Origin: Corbicula japonica | Taxonomy: Eukaryota; Mollusca; Bivalvia; Venerida; Cyrenidae | DNA: 64,000 nucleotides | Direction: 5' to 3' | Assembly (NCBI GenBank): GCA_038501625.1 | Contig: JAZAYU010000081.1 | Span: 3,029,457-3,093,456, forward strand | In this document: in pieces, positions 34,957 to 48,000 of the stretch | How the letters are laid out: each line of letters begins with the position of its first letter | How positions within the stretch are numbered: the first letter of the stretch is position 1 | The notes under the pieces: generated by a model | Databases searched by the model: none | The model's input: only the letters and a program-made list of their open reading frames with translations | Told to the model about the DNA's origin: nothing | Made by a program: the position numbers and the translations under genes

Positions 34957-36237
34957 CTTGAAACGGTAGATCTGGAAGTCACTGCTCGGGTCGTCAGGAT
35001 CACTCAACTAAAAGAATCTTGTTACGTCACGGTCTTTTTCACTCAATCCAACGTTTTCTGTCCGCAGTATTATTGCTGCAGTTTCAAGATGTCTGAATTG
35101 TCTGTTCTTCTCTCCAATCCTGAGAGGTAATGTGTCTCTATTCCGGTTGGTCTCAGGTTAAATCTTTGCTATTTTCTCAGTGATAAATGATCTTTATGCT
35201 CCTTCGTCAAAAAGTATATTAGCATCACAAGATCAAGAGTTCGACTGAGTAGCGACAACCACGCACCGGTTAGACGAATTATTGCGCAATCGGTGTTTTA
35301 GTGAAAAGCTGACCTCAAAATACATCCCTTCTGTTCCGCGATGCTATGGAACTGTCTGAAGGCTTCCAATTGAATCATTTGCATAAGCAGGCTGGTGAAA
35401 GACCAAATAAGGCGTATTTGACAACCTAAACCTTAGATGGTTGTTATTTAACCATGAAAACCGAAAGTAAAATTTTGTCAACTTGGAAATTTGTCTAATA
35501 CGACCGAATACGCTAGCAGTTTTACTGTTTTCTCATAGTTCTATCATTTCTCTTTTCATTTTGGACAATTTTGAGACTGTACTTTTACGGAAAATGTACT
35601 TATTTTACTCGTAACTGAAGTGGGTTGTAAAAGCACATGTGGTCAAGGGAGGTAATTCTGCACTTCCGGTTCGAATTTTCGCGAGCGGAAAACAAATATG
35701 TACGGGAAAATTGCAAAGAATATTTGTCCTTGGTGATACTTTATGGTACAAACTAATTTTTTGTATTAGTATTTAATGAATGCAAATATGTATTTACGTT
35801 TTGCGAATGCTTTAGAGATATATTTTTGCGTTTTTCCTTAGTATGCGTTGTTCGTACTATTTTCATTCGTACTTGCAAATTTATATTGGACACGTGAGAT
35901 CTTATAAGTTGTTTGCTCTGCGTTTCTTTTTCTTTCTTTTCTTTCTGAATTGCTTTGTTTCAAATATTTTTGATTTATGACAACATTTGGTGCCTAAATA
36001 TTGATTGACTATTGTTTTAGTTTGATTGTGAAGTGAGTTCACTTGAGAATTTTTGTTTTAATTAGACTGTTGCTAATTAAGCGATTAGCATATTGAATTT
36101 TATAGTAAGCTGTTACAATTGTGATATTTTTTTCTCAATTCCAGCAGAATGATAGTCAGATGATTTAAATTTATCTTTGCTGTTGACAGTTACTTTGAAG
36201 CAGTTGTCATTTGTTGTCAGTTCTGAAATGCAGTATA
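34957..36237. other. Non-coding stretch
   Basis: I see no exon, RNA gene or repeat boundary here apart from the short retroelement leader. TCAAGGGAGGTAATTCTGC near 35643 resembles a common molluscan repeat fragment. Confidence 0.5.
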
Positions 36238-36313
36238 GTTGTTTATAAAAAGGTGAAATATGCATATCAGGAATCGCCACATTCAGAAAAAACAGCCTCC
36301 CCACACAGTCAAG
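36238..36313 (-). repeat. Short dispersed repeat, family 2 (reverse)
   Basis: The reverse complement reads TGTGTGGGGAGGCTGTTTTT, then GATTCCTGATATGCATATTT. This is close to the copy in the large duplication although the flanks differ. Confidence 0.6.
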
Positions 36314-37054
36314 AAGAAGAGAGGGAGAGAGCATGGTTAATAAAATGATCAGTTTCAAAAGAGACACCACTAACAATTAACAAAAATGTCAGCATGTTTC
36401 AACCTAACGTGTTTCTATAATTGTTTCTTTGTTTAAAATAAGTGGGATATGTATGTTATATTAATTACCCAGATATATATTTCATACAAATATCTTTTTT
36501 TAAGGAAATAGTATGCAAATGATAGTGATATAGTTTACATGGGTGGGTGGGGTAATCTTGTATCCCTTTTAAATAAAAATATTGATAGTTCTTTTTCATG
36601 AATATATATTTTATTGAGCAACATATTAATGCTTTGGCAAACCATTATGACAAAATATAGTTATATTCCTTGTATAAATGACATTTATGTGATTAACCAG
36701 CTCAAATGTTCATTTTTTGTTCATTTTTATGCTATTTTTTGTACGGTGGGTCAATTTGAAGAGGTATACCAATGACAAAACACAGTTTACAGTCAAGTTC
36801 AAGTTACAGAACAGATCAAAACTTTTTATTGAACAAATTTACGGTGGATTAATGTGCTTAAACTGTTCCAGGATGAAGATAACAACTGAGGTCAACTTTA
36901 TGTAAAAATCCAAAGGAGTTACTATTTTAGACTGTATTTTTTCGACTTTGTGAAGCATGTTAATTAAAAAAAATAGGTTTAACATAGCAAAACTATACAT
37001 TTTTGTGAAAGGTTTGTAGAGATCTTTCAGAAAATATCAACTTTTCTATATTTT

Positions 37055-38525
37055 TCAGTATGTTTTAAAATCATTGGTTGTTGCTATCGTCGACTGTATC
37101 TCTGCAACGGTGGTTTTCAGAAGTACAGTATGTATGTAGGATGAATGCAAGATTGCGGTATCTTTCTGTTCGGTGGTTTTGTTATCTTCGGAAGTTGAAG
37201 TTTTTATTAGCAATCGTTGATTTTCTAGCTTTTGATTACATAGACTGGTATGGTGTCTGCGTAAACAGTTCTTACAGTGAGACTTCGATTTGCACTCTGA
37301 GACCCTATGGTTTCCAAGACAGTTAAAACATAGTTTGTCACGTTTTACAATGTCGATTCTTGAATTATAATCCTTCACTGTATTGCAGTCTAAATTGTAA
37401 TGGGATTTATTACAGAAAACCTTTTCACACTTTTAGCCGGAAAACTTGATTTTGGATTTTCATGCGTTCTGTCACTGTTTGTCACAAACGCTGCCGTAGG
37501 AGGGTAGGTTGATGGTTCAAGGTCATTACAAGCTTCTAAAACGTTAAGTTCCTTAAGTTGAAATCCCCTTATGTCACTTAAACACCAGTTACTTGAACCA
37601 CGTGCAAGAGTCGCGTTCTTTTTCACTTCTGGCGGGAGTTCCTGCATAATGACGGGGACCAGCAATGAACCGTACCTAATGAATCTAAACCTCTTATATA
37701 TACCTCGGTTTCATCATAAAAATGGCAGAGGTTTTCAAAAGTATTCACTGGTGCGGGTAAATCTAGAAGCGCTTTCATGTAAGTCTGAATAATCTTCTCC
37801 CTCTGTCCGTAACATTCATGTAAAATTTCGATTGCTTTTTCATAATTCGTGTTTGTGAGTGCGAAGCCTGCTATTGTTTGAAGCGATTCTCCTCTAAGAA
37901 TTAAATTCAAATAATTGAATTTCTGTTCATTCGTAAGGGACGTGTTTGCATGTACTGCAGATTAATACAAATCCAAGAAATTTTGCCAATCAATGATATT
38001 TCCAGTGAAATGGGAAGCTCCAATTTTGGCAACTTATGAAAGACGGAGTTGTTTCCGGAACTAGAACTGCGAACATCAACATGATTTATGTTAGAAAGCA
38101 TTGACTGATCTTGCGTTGCGCTGCATAAACTGATTCTGTCTGTGGTCAGATAAATGTTTGCACTTCCGGTTCTGGCGTATGTTTCTATGTAGCTTTTTCT
38201 AAATATTTTTGCAGCGGCATTAAGATTTGAATTTCTTACCTTTAATGTCTTCTTAATCTTCTTGATCGGGCATTGTAAAAAAATACCCGTATTCGTGCTG
38301 CGTGATCACTTCCTCTTCTATTTCCTCTTCATTTTCCGGCGGCAAAATTTCTAAAACTTGTGCGTGTAGACCCTCAATCGTCGTCGGATTCACTTCTAAA
38401 GAATGTAGGATGCTTAAAATTTCGTCTGTGTTGACATCCGTGTTGCCTGTATCTAAACTTGCTGTCAATTTTGTAACTGCGGCTTTATTTTCTGTATTTA
38501 GCGCTTGTAATTTTGCTAAATTCAT
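37055..38525 (-). pseudogene. BEL/Pao retrotransposon gag, multiply broken
   Basis: Reverse-strand fragments in successive frames follow BEL/Pao Gag-Pol order. At 38253-38525 is an acidic N-terminus (MNLAKLQALNTENKAAV). At 37623-37910 is a DUF1759-type Gag core (RGESLQTIAGFALTNTNYE...). At 37390-37665 is the PVIMQELPPEVKK segment. At 37055-37378 are two zinc-knuckle-like blocks (CFNCLGNHRVSEC, HCKNCLRRHHTSLC) and the first residues of the protease. At least four frame changes or stops separate them, so it is dead. The protease body, reverse transcriptase, RNase H and integrase are missing: homology ends at about 37060. Nothing gene-like fills 36317-37054. Confidence 0.8.
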
Positions 38526-38780
38526 CTTTCTAGATGTAGCGGTTTATCTATTCCTATAACGGTTTATCTACTCTTGAGTTGTTGTAGCTGTGTATCCGGT
38601 TCGCGGGACCAAAAACGTCGGGATGACATAAACTATAAAAGCTCGTCTGGTTCGGCGACTGTATTTATAACATCTAATCAATAGCAAAACATACACAAGC
38701 TCGACGTCCGGTGACGTCGCCGTAAAAGGCGCCAAATATGACGTCTGTAACGTCGCATAAATGCGTGCTAAGTTATAACA
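38526..38780 (-). mobile_element. 5' leader, PBS-like site and possible LTR of the BEL/Pao copy
   Basis: Immediately upstream (reverse strand) of the gag start lies an untranslated leader. On this strand a primer-site-like TGGTCCCGCGAACCGG occurs at about 38597-38612. Beyond it is a TATAAATA box (near 38665) in GACGT-rich sequence (38700-38760) that may be the LTR, possibly starting TGTTATAACTTAGC at 38780. No second LTR was found to fix the ends. Confidence 0.4.
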
Positions 38781-41100
38781 AATTGAGCAGTAAAAGTTTA
38801 AATCTATCTTAAACTATCTTCATTTTGGTATTGCCCCGTGACGAGTAAATGAAAATCAAGTTTTCTTACCTCCGTTAGCATCAGTCGCTTTCGATTGGTA
38901 ATACAGAAGCGATAGCACATTTTATTTGTCATCATCGAGTCTTTCATGTATATATCTGACAGTGTTCTGTTCAGACTGTCCACATAACAGCCCATGTACT
39001 TGTATGTCTCTAAAAGCAGAAAAATGCAAAAGTAAATAAAATAGGTGAAATTCTGAACGTGAAATTCTGCAGTAAGGTGCGAACGCGAGATTTGATAAAC
39101 ACATGTATACAGTTCCTACTGCTAATGCACATATGAAAATATAAGGGTTTTAACCTGAAACTCTCAGACAGCATTATCTCGTTGCATTTCAACGCCCCAG
39201 TTCCCAAGATTATGAAACTGAGAATGGAAACCAGTCGCCATTTCAGCCATTCAGAAGCTTGAGAGTTGATACTGGTTTCAAATCTCACTTTTATAATCTC
39301 CTGGTCATTCTGAGAAAACGGTATGCAAGGAAGTGCATGTACAAAGAGTCAGATAGGCACCTAAGATCCAAGCATAAATATCGCATATTGCTGATTTTAT
39401 CTCTACCACAAACAGTTACAACGGCTGTTAACCCTCGTTTCTCATCTTCGTTAATTGCTTGAGTATTTTTTTAAAAGTCACCATCATATTTTAAACGCTC
39501 TATAGCTTTTGCATGTTTGGAAGCCTGTGTTTTCTGTATGTGGTTATTCTGATATGATTAATTTCACTTTGTTATTATTCGGCAATTTTGGTGACACTGA
39601 TGTGACTGCCAGAAGCGTTCCTGTTGTTACTGCTAGCAAAGTTTGTGTTTTTCCTTGTTCAAATTTCAGAAATTCATTTGCTGCAAACTGTATTATTGTT
39701 GTTGCTACCATCAGCAGTGAAACAGTGTTCTGCTGACATAACTGATGTAACTGCTATTACTGCTGTTAATGATTTACGGCCAGCAGTATTACTTCTGTTA
39801 CTACTCTTACTCTTGCATCGCAAACATGCTGTCCATTAAAATTTTTGTTCTTTTTATATTAAATTGCACAAAGCATGCAACGGCTCGTGAATGTTTTCAA
39901 CTACATAATGTATGCTTAGAATATGATTGATTACATATTTTATATTAAAAAGAAATCACTCGTAAGAAATTATTTTTACTGAAATTAAAGATTGTAAAGA
40001 ATTTGACAATGTAACAAAAATAACTCGCTCAATACATAAACATGGACATACAGCACATTAGGACAACTAGATTCAGTCATTTTGCAACGTGTCTTTTTCT
40101 GAAGTGTGTTTGTTTCTTAATACGTTTACACGGAAATGTGCTGAATTTTTAATACAATTTCCATTATCTTTAATATCCATAACTCTTATCACAAGTTTTA
40201 GATTGTGATTAGCAAAGATATTACTACTTTTAAATGTATAAATTTAACTATTGTAGGGGAATTGTAGTTCTATATTAGAACGGCCATTTACAAGTCAAAT
40301 TTATGTAATGTTTTCTGTAATGTTTTTGATGATGTAATGTTTTATGAAATCTTTGATGATGTAATGTTTTATGAAATCTAAAATGGATGAGACAATAATA
40401 AAGTATTAAACTTCCGTCATTGAAAAGTACCAGTTTCAAATTGCAAAATTATTTATTGTTGTATCAGATTGTATTTCGCGACTTGTTAGTGTTATAACAC
40501 ATCAAAACATTGAATTAATACTTTTTTTAATGCGCGATTTGATTGTTATACCTTTCAAACTATTTACCCCGGTATTTATTTATTTCGCTCGGATTTTTTC
40601 TCAGGAAATATAATTAAATGGCTATTGGATAACTTTGATACTGCAATATTATCGGTGACTGTGTATATTATTTGGACAAAGTTTCAACAATTCATTTAAA
40701 TAGATATACAAGAATATTTGAAAGCCACCAAACACGAATATATACTACTCAAAGTTTGCTAATCAACAGGTAAACCGCACTACTCAAAGTTTGCTAATCA
40801 CCTAGTTATAACGCACAACCGAAAGTTTTTTTAAATTAGAAATCATTTAGAAATGCATCAGGAATGTCCACAGTGTACAAATTACCTCGAATGACTGTCG
40901 TCTAAACGAGATGACTGTATTTTCATAGATTTTAGCTAATGCTGCATACACGTATCCGACATTAGAAGGGTACTTAATCATTACTTCACTTGAAACACTG
41001 AATGTTTATGACTGAACTTTTGCAAATGTGAAGGTCAGAAAGACATTTATTACATGTGTTACTATAAATAGTAACAAATAATGACCAAAATGCCCGGGTA
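38781..41100. other. Repeat-rich stretch without a recognised gene
   Basis: It holds a diverged hairpin-family copy (39140-39300), a Thr/Val/Ala-rich low-complexity frame around 39590-39840, a tandem duplication with core GATGATGTAATGTTTTATGA (40325-40378) and a direct repeat of ACTACTCAAAGTTTGCTAAT (40743-40801). Short open frames (up to 92 codons) have no recognisable domain. Confidence 0.5.
39140..39300. repeat. Diverged hairpin element related to 22574-22709
   Basis: GAGAATGGAAACCAGTCGCC with CAGCCATTCAGAAGCTTGAG and TACTGGTTTCAAATCTCAC follow the same palindromic plan, with lower arm identity. Confidence 0.5.
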
Positions 41101-41113
41101 CTTTGCATGATAT

Positions 41114-41165
41114 AGGGCGGGCCGAAAACCTGATATCGCGGGCCGAAAACCTGATATCGCGGGCA
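41114..41165 (+). repeat. Direct repeat GGGCCGAAAACCTGATATCGC
   Basis: Two and a half tandem ~23 bp units of CGGGCCGAAAACCTGATATC, sharing the 'GATATCGGCCCG' flavour of the hairpin at 41871-42011. Confidence 0.65.
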
Positions 41166-41870
41166 GAAATCCCGTATCACGAATTTTTGCACGTGGTAAC
41201 CATTGATACAGGATTTAACTTTTACATTTCAAGATGGCGACGATTAAATCGATCGAGTCCCATTCAAGTCTTTTGGAGCTAGATGCAAGAAGTAGCATAT
41301 TAAAAATAGAACTTGTTTGCTCTAACATGAGACATATTCTGAGAGCGATAAAATGACTAGAGAAACATGGAGAAAATTTACATACCTGGAGACAACCAAG
41401 AACAAAAATCACTGTATTTCCAGAATCATGTTCCTTCATAATTCCTTAAGGCTTTAGGCCTTTTCTTCTTTGATTCTTTGATACAAGCTATGTCTACATT
41501 ATGTTTTTGTTGAATTGAAGCTCGCAGCAGCGGTATGAGAATGAAACACTCGCAAATAACAGTCTTTACATACCCATACCGCTGTAAAACACTTCCAGAA
41601 TACACAATTTTACAATCTCATATCCGGCACAATTTTATCAAATCGTTCGAAGACATAATCACTTAAAACAAAATAAAACTAAAAAAATCAACTTTTACAG
41701 TTTGAAAATGTAAACAATCTTTAATTACGTCACAAAACTCTAAATGACGTAGTAGCGAAAGCATTCATCGTGACGTAGTTAATTAACGAATAGACAAGTG
41801 CTCAGTTAATTTATGAATTACAGAGCATAAGATGGCAGACTTTGATATCAGCCCGGCACATGTAATAAAA

Positions 41871-42011
41871 AGGTTATAAACCGGTGTTCAAGGGCCGGGA
41901 GGTGATATCGGCCCGGCAGAGCAACATAGGCCCTCGAGCTAAAGCTCTCGGGCCGATATTGCTCTGCCGGGCCGATATCACCTCCCGGCCCTTGAACACC
42001 GGTTAATAACC
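41871..42011. repeat. GC-rich near-perfect hairpin (70 bp arms)
   Basis: Arms 41871-41940 and 41942-42011 are inverted copies with a one-base spacer. The outer 45 bp (41880-41924 against 41959-42003) match perfectly, beginning ACCGGTGTTCAAGGGCCGGG. It is strikingly GC-rich in an AT-rich region. The reverse frame across it is a by-product of symmetry. It is probably a palindromic MITE, and no target duplication is obvious. Confidence 0.85.
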
Positions 42012-42120
42012 TATAATTATCGGGCATCAACAGATGTTTTGTTTTTGCACAAAATTGTTTTTCACAATTGTCAACATACTCAACTTAAACATCATCCCAT
42101 TCAAATTCTAAATACTTGTA

Positions 42121-42427
42121 GCGAATAAAAGCAACACAATTAACCTTTGTATCAATTTTGCATATTCAAAAGGCGGTAATGTGAAAAATTGAAAGCCTGG
42201 AAGTTATCTGCTGCTTATCAATTCCTTTCATTCCATAACTTAGCATATTTCAATGCTGTTAAAAAGAACAACTGAAATGCAGCTTAAATCTGATTGAGTT
42301 TGTAATATTTACACAACGTGACAGAAATCTAAACACTGGTGAGGTGAAAAAATGCATGATAAAAACACTACAAGATGAGTACATCCTGCATTCTTTAACG
42401 TTGCATCATTTTAAGAGATTCAGAGTT
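42121..42427 (+). repeat. Dispersed repeat, family 3 (third copy)
   Basis: It matches 31766-32080 over its full length but is not followed by the AACCATAGTTATTG cluster. Confidence 0.7.
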
Positions 42428-43249
42428 CAGGCCACATAAAAACTCATACAAAAACAGCTTGAAACTTTTTATAAAACTACACATACATGTATTATGAAAG
42501 ATGTTTTGGGACCTATATAATTCAAAAGTAACTATAAAGTTACCACAGATTTTTAAAGCGACTTGTTCGGAAAACATTTAAAGGCATCTTGTCAGAAAAC
42601 ACTATCTATTGCAAAATATATTAAATTTAATACGATAAATACTTCTCCGGCAAAATTCATGATAAAACATTCGTGAATAAATCAAGAATTATTTTACATG
42701 CAGAATCCTTGAACACATTACAAACTAATACTATCAAATTTATGAGATATCGACCACTATTTATTTTATGTTTTCCAGTGAATTATAGAATTTTCTCTGT
42801 GAAATAAATGTAAGTGACCATTTCTTTACCAAATTAGCCAACAACGAAAATTCTCCTACCTTTGGATTATGAGCCATTCTCACATCACATGTGTATCCAA
42901 TATGGACTTGGTCTAAAAGTAAGCTTCAACTAGCACTGACTCCACTCTCAGAAGAGGTTGCGTTGCTTCTTCATTTTATTTGTAGGCCAGACAACAAAAT
43001 GCACTTGCTATCTTTTATGTTCCTATATGCACAGCAACACTGTCCATATAAAAACGTAAAAAACAGCTATTTGTCAACACTTTATTTTCAGCAGTGAGTC
43101 TTGATTAATTTCAATATAATCTTGGTCTACAAAAAGATGTTCACTTAATCAATTCTTCCAAACTGAATACCAGTCATTCAATACCGAAATGAATCTTAAA
43201 TCCACCATTTAGTCACAGAGTTTAATATTAGTTATTTCAAATCGGTAGT
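42428..43249. other. Non-coding stretch
   Basis: Nothing recognised; a few open frames of at most 68 codons, without motifs. Confidence 0.5.
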
Positions 43250-43501
43250 ACTGAATACCGAAATACACTATTTTACCGAAAATACCGAAATAGACTTTGA
43301 TTACCGAAATACACTTAATAAATGGTAATTAAAGCATTATTTGTTGTTTAAATAAGATAATATGTTATAATATTAGTATATGAAATAAATGCCCAAGATT
43401 TATTTGAATTTGTTGTTTTAATTACCAATTATTACGTGTATTTCGGTAATTAAAAGTGTATTTCGGTTTATTTCGGTAAAACGTGTATTTCGGTATTCAG
43501 T
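43250..43501. mobile_element. Foldback element with TACCGAAATACAC repeats
   Basis: The ends ACTGAATACCGAAATACAC and GTGTATTTCGGTATTCAGT are perfect complements. Each ~65 bp arm contains three to four tandem copies of TTACCGAAATACAC. The centre is an AT-rich loop (about 43320-43430). It is a non-coding MITE-type element. Confidence 0.8.
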
Positions 43502-43571
43502 GTAACCCCCTTTCAAATTGTTTAAACATCCGGTATCGATTTCTCAGTATCCTAAGATAACAATTTAAAAC

Positions 43572-43790
43572 AACGAATCAGTGGAACGGAAAGATACATG
43601 GGCAACTGTGCTTTTTCTCAGAAGGAATAAATGCCGATCGAATAACTAACTTTTGATTATCACAAGGTCAGCAGTCGCTAACAGTGTTCACTCGTTTTCT
43701 ACAACACGCTGCAATGTCTGATGACCTACTTTTTTCCGCAGTACGGGACATGCTAAATTATTCATTTATGTTTCATTCTTCGTAATGATA
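43572..43790 (+). repeat. Dispersed repeat, family 4 (second copy)
   Basis: Counterpart of 34262-34515, with several small deletions. Confidence 0.7.
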
Positions 43791-44063
43791 AAATTGTTAA
43801 ACACAAATCTGTATGCAACTTCTTTTAAATCATGAAGTTTACGATGAAAAGTTTTAGATTCCTGTAATCAAATTGTTTAGTTCTTATGGCGACCCACATT
43901 GGCGTTACTTCACATTCGCATGCGCTATGTTAAGCATGCGCATCTATCCTGGACACAATACAAAAAGACCTTTAATATATATCCAAACTAAGTAGCATTA
44001 ATATATTCACGCTACTTAATACCGTCTTGAAAAGGGAAGTAGTGGGAGTGAATCTGAGGATTT

Positions 44064-45052
44064 GATGAATCTTAGTAAACAAAGAAAGGACAGTGATAAC
44101 AACACAAACACAAACGTAAGTGACGTTCTAAGCCAAACAAACAGTATTCTTTATGATAACCAAGAACTATTTATAAACGATTCCTCCTGTGATTTACATT
44201 GTGTACCCCATCCTGTCGTTATTGAGAAGACTAACAAGAGAGAAACAATTGCGGCTCAAGGAGGGTCTCCCGGGGAAAAGATCCATGGAGAAAGCCCGTC
44301 GAAGACTGAGCTATGTGTAAATGAGAAACGTGACACCTTAATCAGGGCAGTCAATGACATTTAATCTAACCAATGTAGTTTCAAACGCATGTTCGAGACA
44401 AAACTGGATGCTCTCCGCACTGATCTTATAGAAAATATTGACACGAAAGTCCGGGCATTACGTGATGAATTATCAATGGACCTTTCCCGTGAAAGCTGTC
44501 GCATAGATGATAGTTAAAACAATTCAGTCGTTGCAAAGCCGTCTCGACACGGTAGAGAGCTCAAGAACCCCGGAAAATAGAAATGACTCTAACGGTGCTG
44601 ATTATCTCTCTTCGGTGAGACGCTCTAATGGATATAACCCAGATGACCCGGATGTAGCTATTACAGCTAGCGGAATCCCGTTTACAGAAGGGGAGAATTT
44701 ACTTCAAAAAGCAGAATCATTGATCAATGCACTAGGAGAAGAGGTGTCTTTTAACGTGTGTGTGACAAAGGCAACACGATTACCAACACGCTTCCATAAC
44801 CGCCCACCACTCGTGAAAATTAGTTTTCAAAATTTCGACGAAAAGATTCTTGTCCTTAGAAATAAGATGAACTTAAAAGATAGTGAAAACTTCAAGAACG
44901 TCTACTTGAAGAGTTGTAAATCTCATGTTGAGAGACTTATAGAGCTAAACGGCAGGGCCATCGTACAACAACTACCGCAAGGTCGTTCACTGAGGGTAGA
45001 CGCCAACGGACGAATAAAGCAGCGCGTGCAACGCGAAGAACAAGGACAATAG
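44064..45052 (+). pseudogene. Retrotransposon ORF1 (coiled coil, RRM-like and C-terminal domains), broken
   Basis: The first part (44064-44364) is a polar, low-complexity N-terminus ending at a TAA. The second (44507-45052) lies in another frame. It starts with a heptad-like stretch (IQSLQSRLDTVESS), then an RRM-like segment containing VAITASGIPFTEGENLLQKA and a basic strand (RPPLVKISFQNFDEK), and finishes with a basic C-terminal region (RAIVQQLPQGRSLRV). This plan matches L1-type ORF1p, an RNA-binding chaperone that coats element RNA. The stop at 44362-44364 and the frame change break it. It sits 30 bp upstream of ORF2. Confidence 0.75.
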
Positions 45053-45082
45053 GGACCATGCCGTTTCGATTGGTCAAGAAAA

Positions 45083-48000
45083 TTGGCTCACCTTAACGTA
45101 TGTGGCTGGACTGCAGAAAATGAAAACTTAAGGGCATGTATTGTGCGCGCTATAGACGCTGATATTACGTCGATTTGTGAAAGTCATCTAAAAGACCAAA
45201 ATATTATTTCATTAGACGGCTATTCGTGGCTAGGTCATAACAGGACGCACTTACATAGAAACGCTCCAAAAGGTTCCGGTGGTGTAGGGTTATTGATTAA
45301 AAACTGGATATGTGAGGAATATTATGTTAATGTCATTGACAAGTCCACTCTCTAACACTATCGGCTCATTACATTCACCTCTGTTATAGGCTGGGACTAC
45401 TTTCAACTACTTTTACTTTAACTCAAAGAAATAGTTCACCAATTATATTTATAATAGCTTGGGTTTCTTCGGTTTTAATGAACGATATTGAGGATTACAG
45501 TCATTTGTTTTACCTCAAGCTTTTAAATTCATAATTATGACTGTATACAACGAGCCTTCGTAGTTTGGTCAAAAATCTTGACATTGAGCCTTTTGCAGAG
45601 ATGTGAAGTGAGTGTAAGGAACGACAACTCTGCGAAGGAGATTGTGACAAGTCATACGATGGTATCCTAGTTGTTCAGTTATAAACAAAGTGTCCGAATA
45701 TAACTTTGTCATATTTTCCTGTTATTTGCCCGCAGAAAACTCAAACCGGGGTCGTGATGCACAAAGTTTCTTTTCTCATATATTAACTCAGATATATGGC
45801 AATAGTGAGTCCGATAACATATTTATTCTAGCTGATTTTAATGCCAGAATAGGGTCATTGTCTGATATTTTAGATGATACTGATAATATTCCACAACGAA
45901 ATGTAATTGACAAAAGTATCAATCAACATGGGCACGATTTTTTAAAATTTCTAAATGATGCTAAATATTGTGTTTTAAACGGTAGAATGAATGGTAGTGA
46001 CAATTTTACCTCTGTTTCTAGGAAAGGAAGATCAGTGGTTGACTATATTTGTATACCGCATGATATTTACCACCTGTGTTCTTCCTTTGAAGTAATTACT
46101 GTACAGTCTATTGTTGATAATCACAGTTTGCACGGTCTTCTCGGGGAAAGGTCATGTTTACCTGATCACTCTGTTTTGGTAACGGATTTTACAGTATCGC
46201 ATTCCACGAAATATTGCTCATCAGGGTCAAATGATCGCGAGACATGTGGGTCACGTTATAGACTGAACAGAATACCCGAGGACTTCATGAACAGTGAACT
46301 GTCTAGACTTGCTTTGTTGGGATTAATCTCACAAATAGAACGTTGCAGGGAAACACAATCGGAAATCGACCACATATATGAGAATCTATGCAGTACTATT
46401 CTGTCTGAAATGGACGCTAAAATACCAAAATATGAAACACATAAACATTCGAGTAAACGACATAAACATAAACAGCCGTACTGGAATGAAGAATTGCAAT
46501 CACTATGGGACACCATGCGCGATAAAGAGAACAAGTTCCTGAAATGCTCCGGTGATAGACGTATTCGAAATGCGCTTCAGAGTGATTATACAAGATCACG
46601 TGATATCTTCGATAAGACATTGCGTAAAACCGAACGGTGTTATAGAGCTAGCATGGCGACTGAAATAGAGGAATTCACATCAAGTAACCCTAGTGAATTT
46701 TGGAATAAAATTCAAAAGTTGGGCCCCAGGAAAGATAAATCTATACCTTTGCAGATTGTAGATGACAGTGGTTTAATCCAAAGCGACGAAGCTAAAGATT
46801 TTGAAAGATGGAAAAGGGACTTCGAAAACTTATATAACGCCAGTGATGGTAATGACTTTAATGATGAATTTTATGATCAAGCAAAAATACATAAACATTT
46901 GCTAAAATTGCAGCAAGAGGACCCTTTATATACACCGAACGAACAATTAAACAATAACATTTTATTAAGTGAGATTAACAATATCATTATGTGTTCAAAA
47001 AACAAAGTCTTCCAGCGGAATAGACGGAATCCCTTACAATGTGCTAAAATTCCCAGAAGTTGGCACTGCCCTACACCAACTATGTCAGCTTTTATTTGAC
47101 ACTAGTATAATCCCCTCCCAGTGGAGAAAAGCCGTAATATGCCCTATATTGAAAGATAGTAACTCTGACGCCCGTGTCCCTATGAATTACAGAGGGATAA
47201 GTCTTTTGTCGTTTATAAGCAAAATTTATAGTTCATTCATCAATAAAAGGTTGACCAAATGCTTAAATGACAATTCTAGTCTTGCAGAGGAACAAAACGG
47301 ATTTCGAGCTGATCGATCATGCGAGGATCCTATTTACACACTGAGAAGCGTGATTAGAAACAATGAAAGTGTATTCTCCTCCAGTGTTTTGACTTTATCG
47401 ACCGTGATATGATGCTTTACAAATTACTGTTGAATAAAATAGATGGGAAGGTGTACCGGTCAATTAAGTCCATCTACAAACATTCAGTCTCTTGCATCAG
47501 AATTAATAACAAGCTCACCGATTGGTTCGACTGTAAAACCGCAGTAAAACAGGGAGATAACTTGTCCCCAACTCTCTTTAGCATCTTTATCAACGATCTA
47601 GTGAAAGAAATCAACGATCTAGATCTAGGTATCCCATTAAACCATTCCCGTATTTCAATTCTTCTTTATCCAGATGATATAGTACTTTTGGCGAAAAATG
47701 AACAGGATCTGCAAACAACGTTAACCAAACTCAAAGAATGGTGCAAAAAATGGAGAGTTCTAGTAAATACAAATAAATCAAAATGCATTCATTTCAGAAA
47801 AGGAAGAGCACAGAGAAGTGACTTTGTATTTAGAATTTGGGATAATATCTTACAAACTGTTGAAACTTACAATTATCTTGGTGTGATTTTTCATGAAAAG
47901 GGTAATTTTATTTACAATAGTGATGCTCTATCTAAAGGTGCCGGACGTGCTTTAGGAAGTTTAATATCAAAAGTATACAAATTGAAAAACTTCGGGTTTA

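Noticed and set aside
38597..38612. tRNA 3' end (GGTTCGCGGGACCA)
   Set aside because: No cloverleaf can be drawn upstream. Better read as the primer-binding site of the BEL/Pao copy.
39509..39839. Open frames of 71-75 codons, Val/Leu/Thr-rich
   Set aside because: Generated by CTGTTACTGC-type low-complexity sequence; two overlapping frames are equally open.
46256..46620. Reverse-strand open frames within the retrotransposon
   Set aside because: Antisense shadows of the endonuclease/linker coding region.
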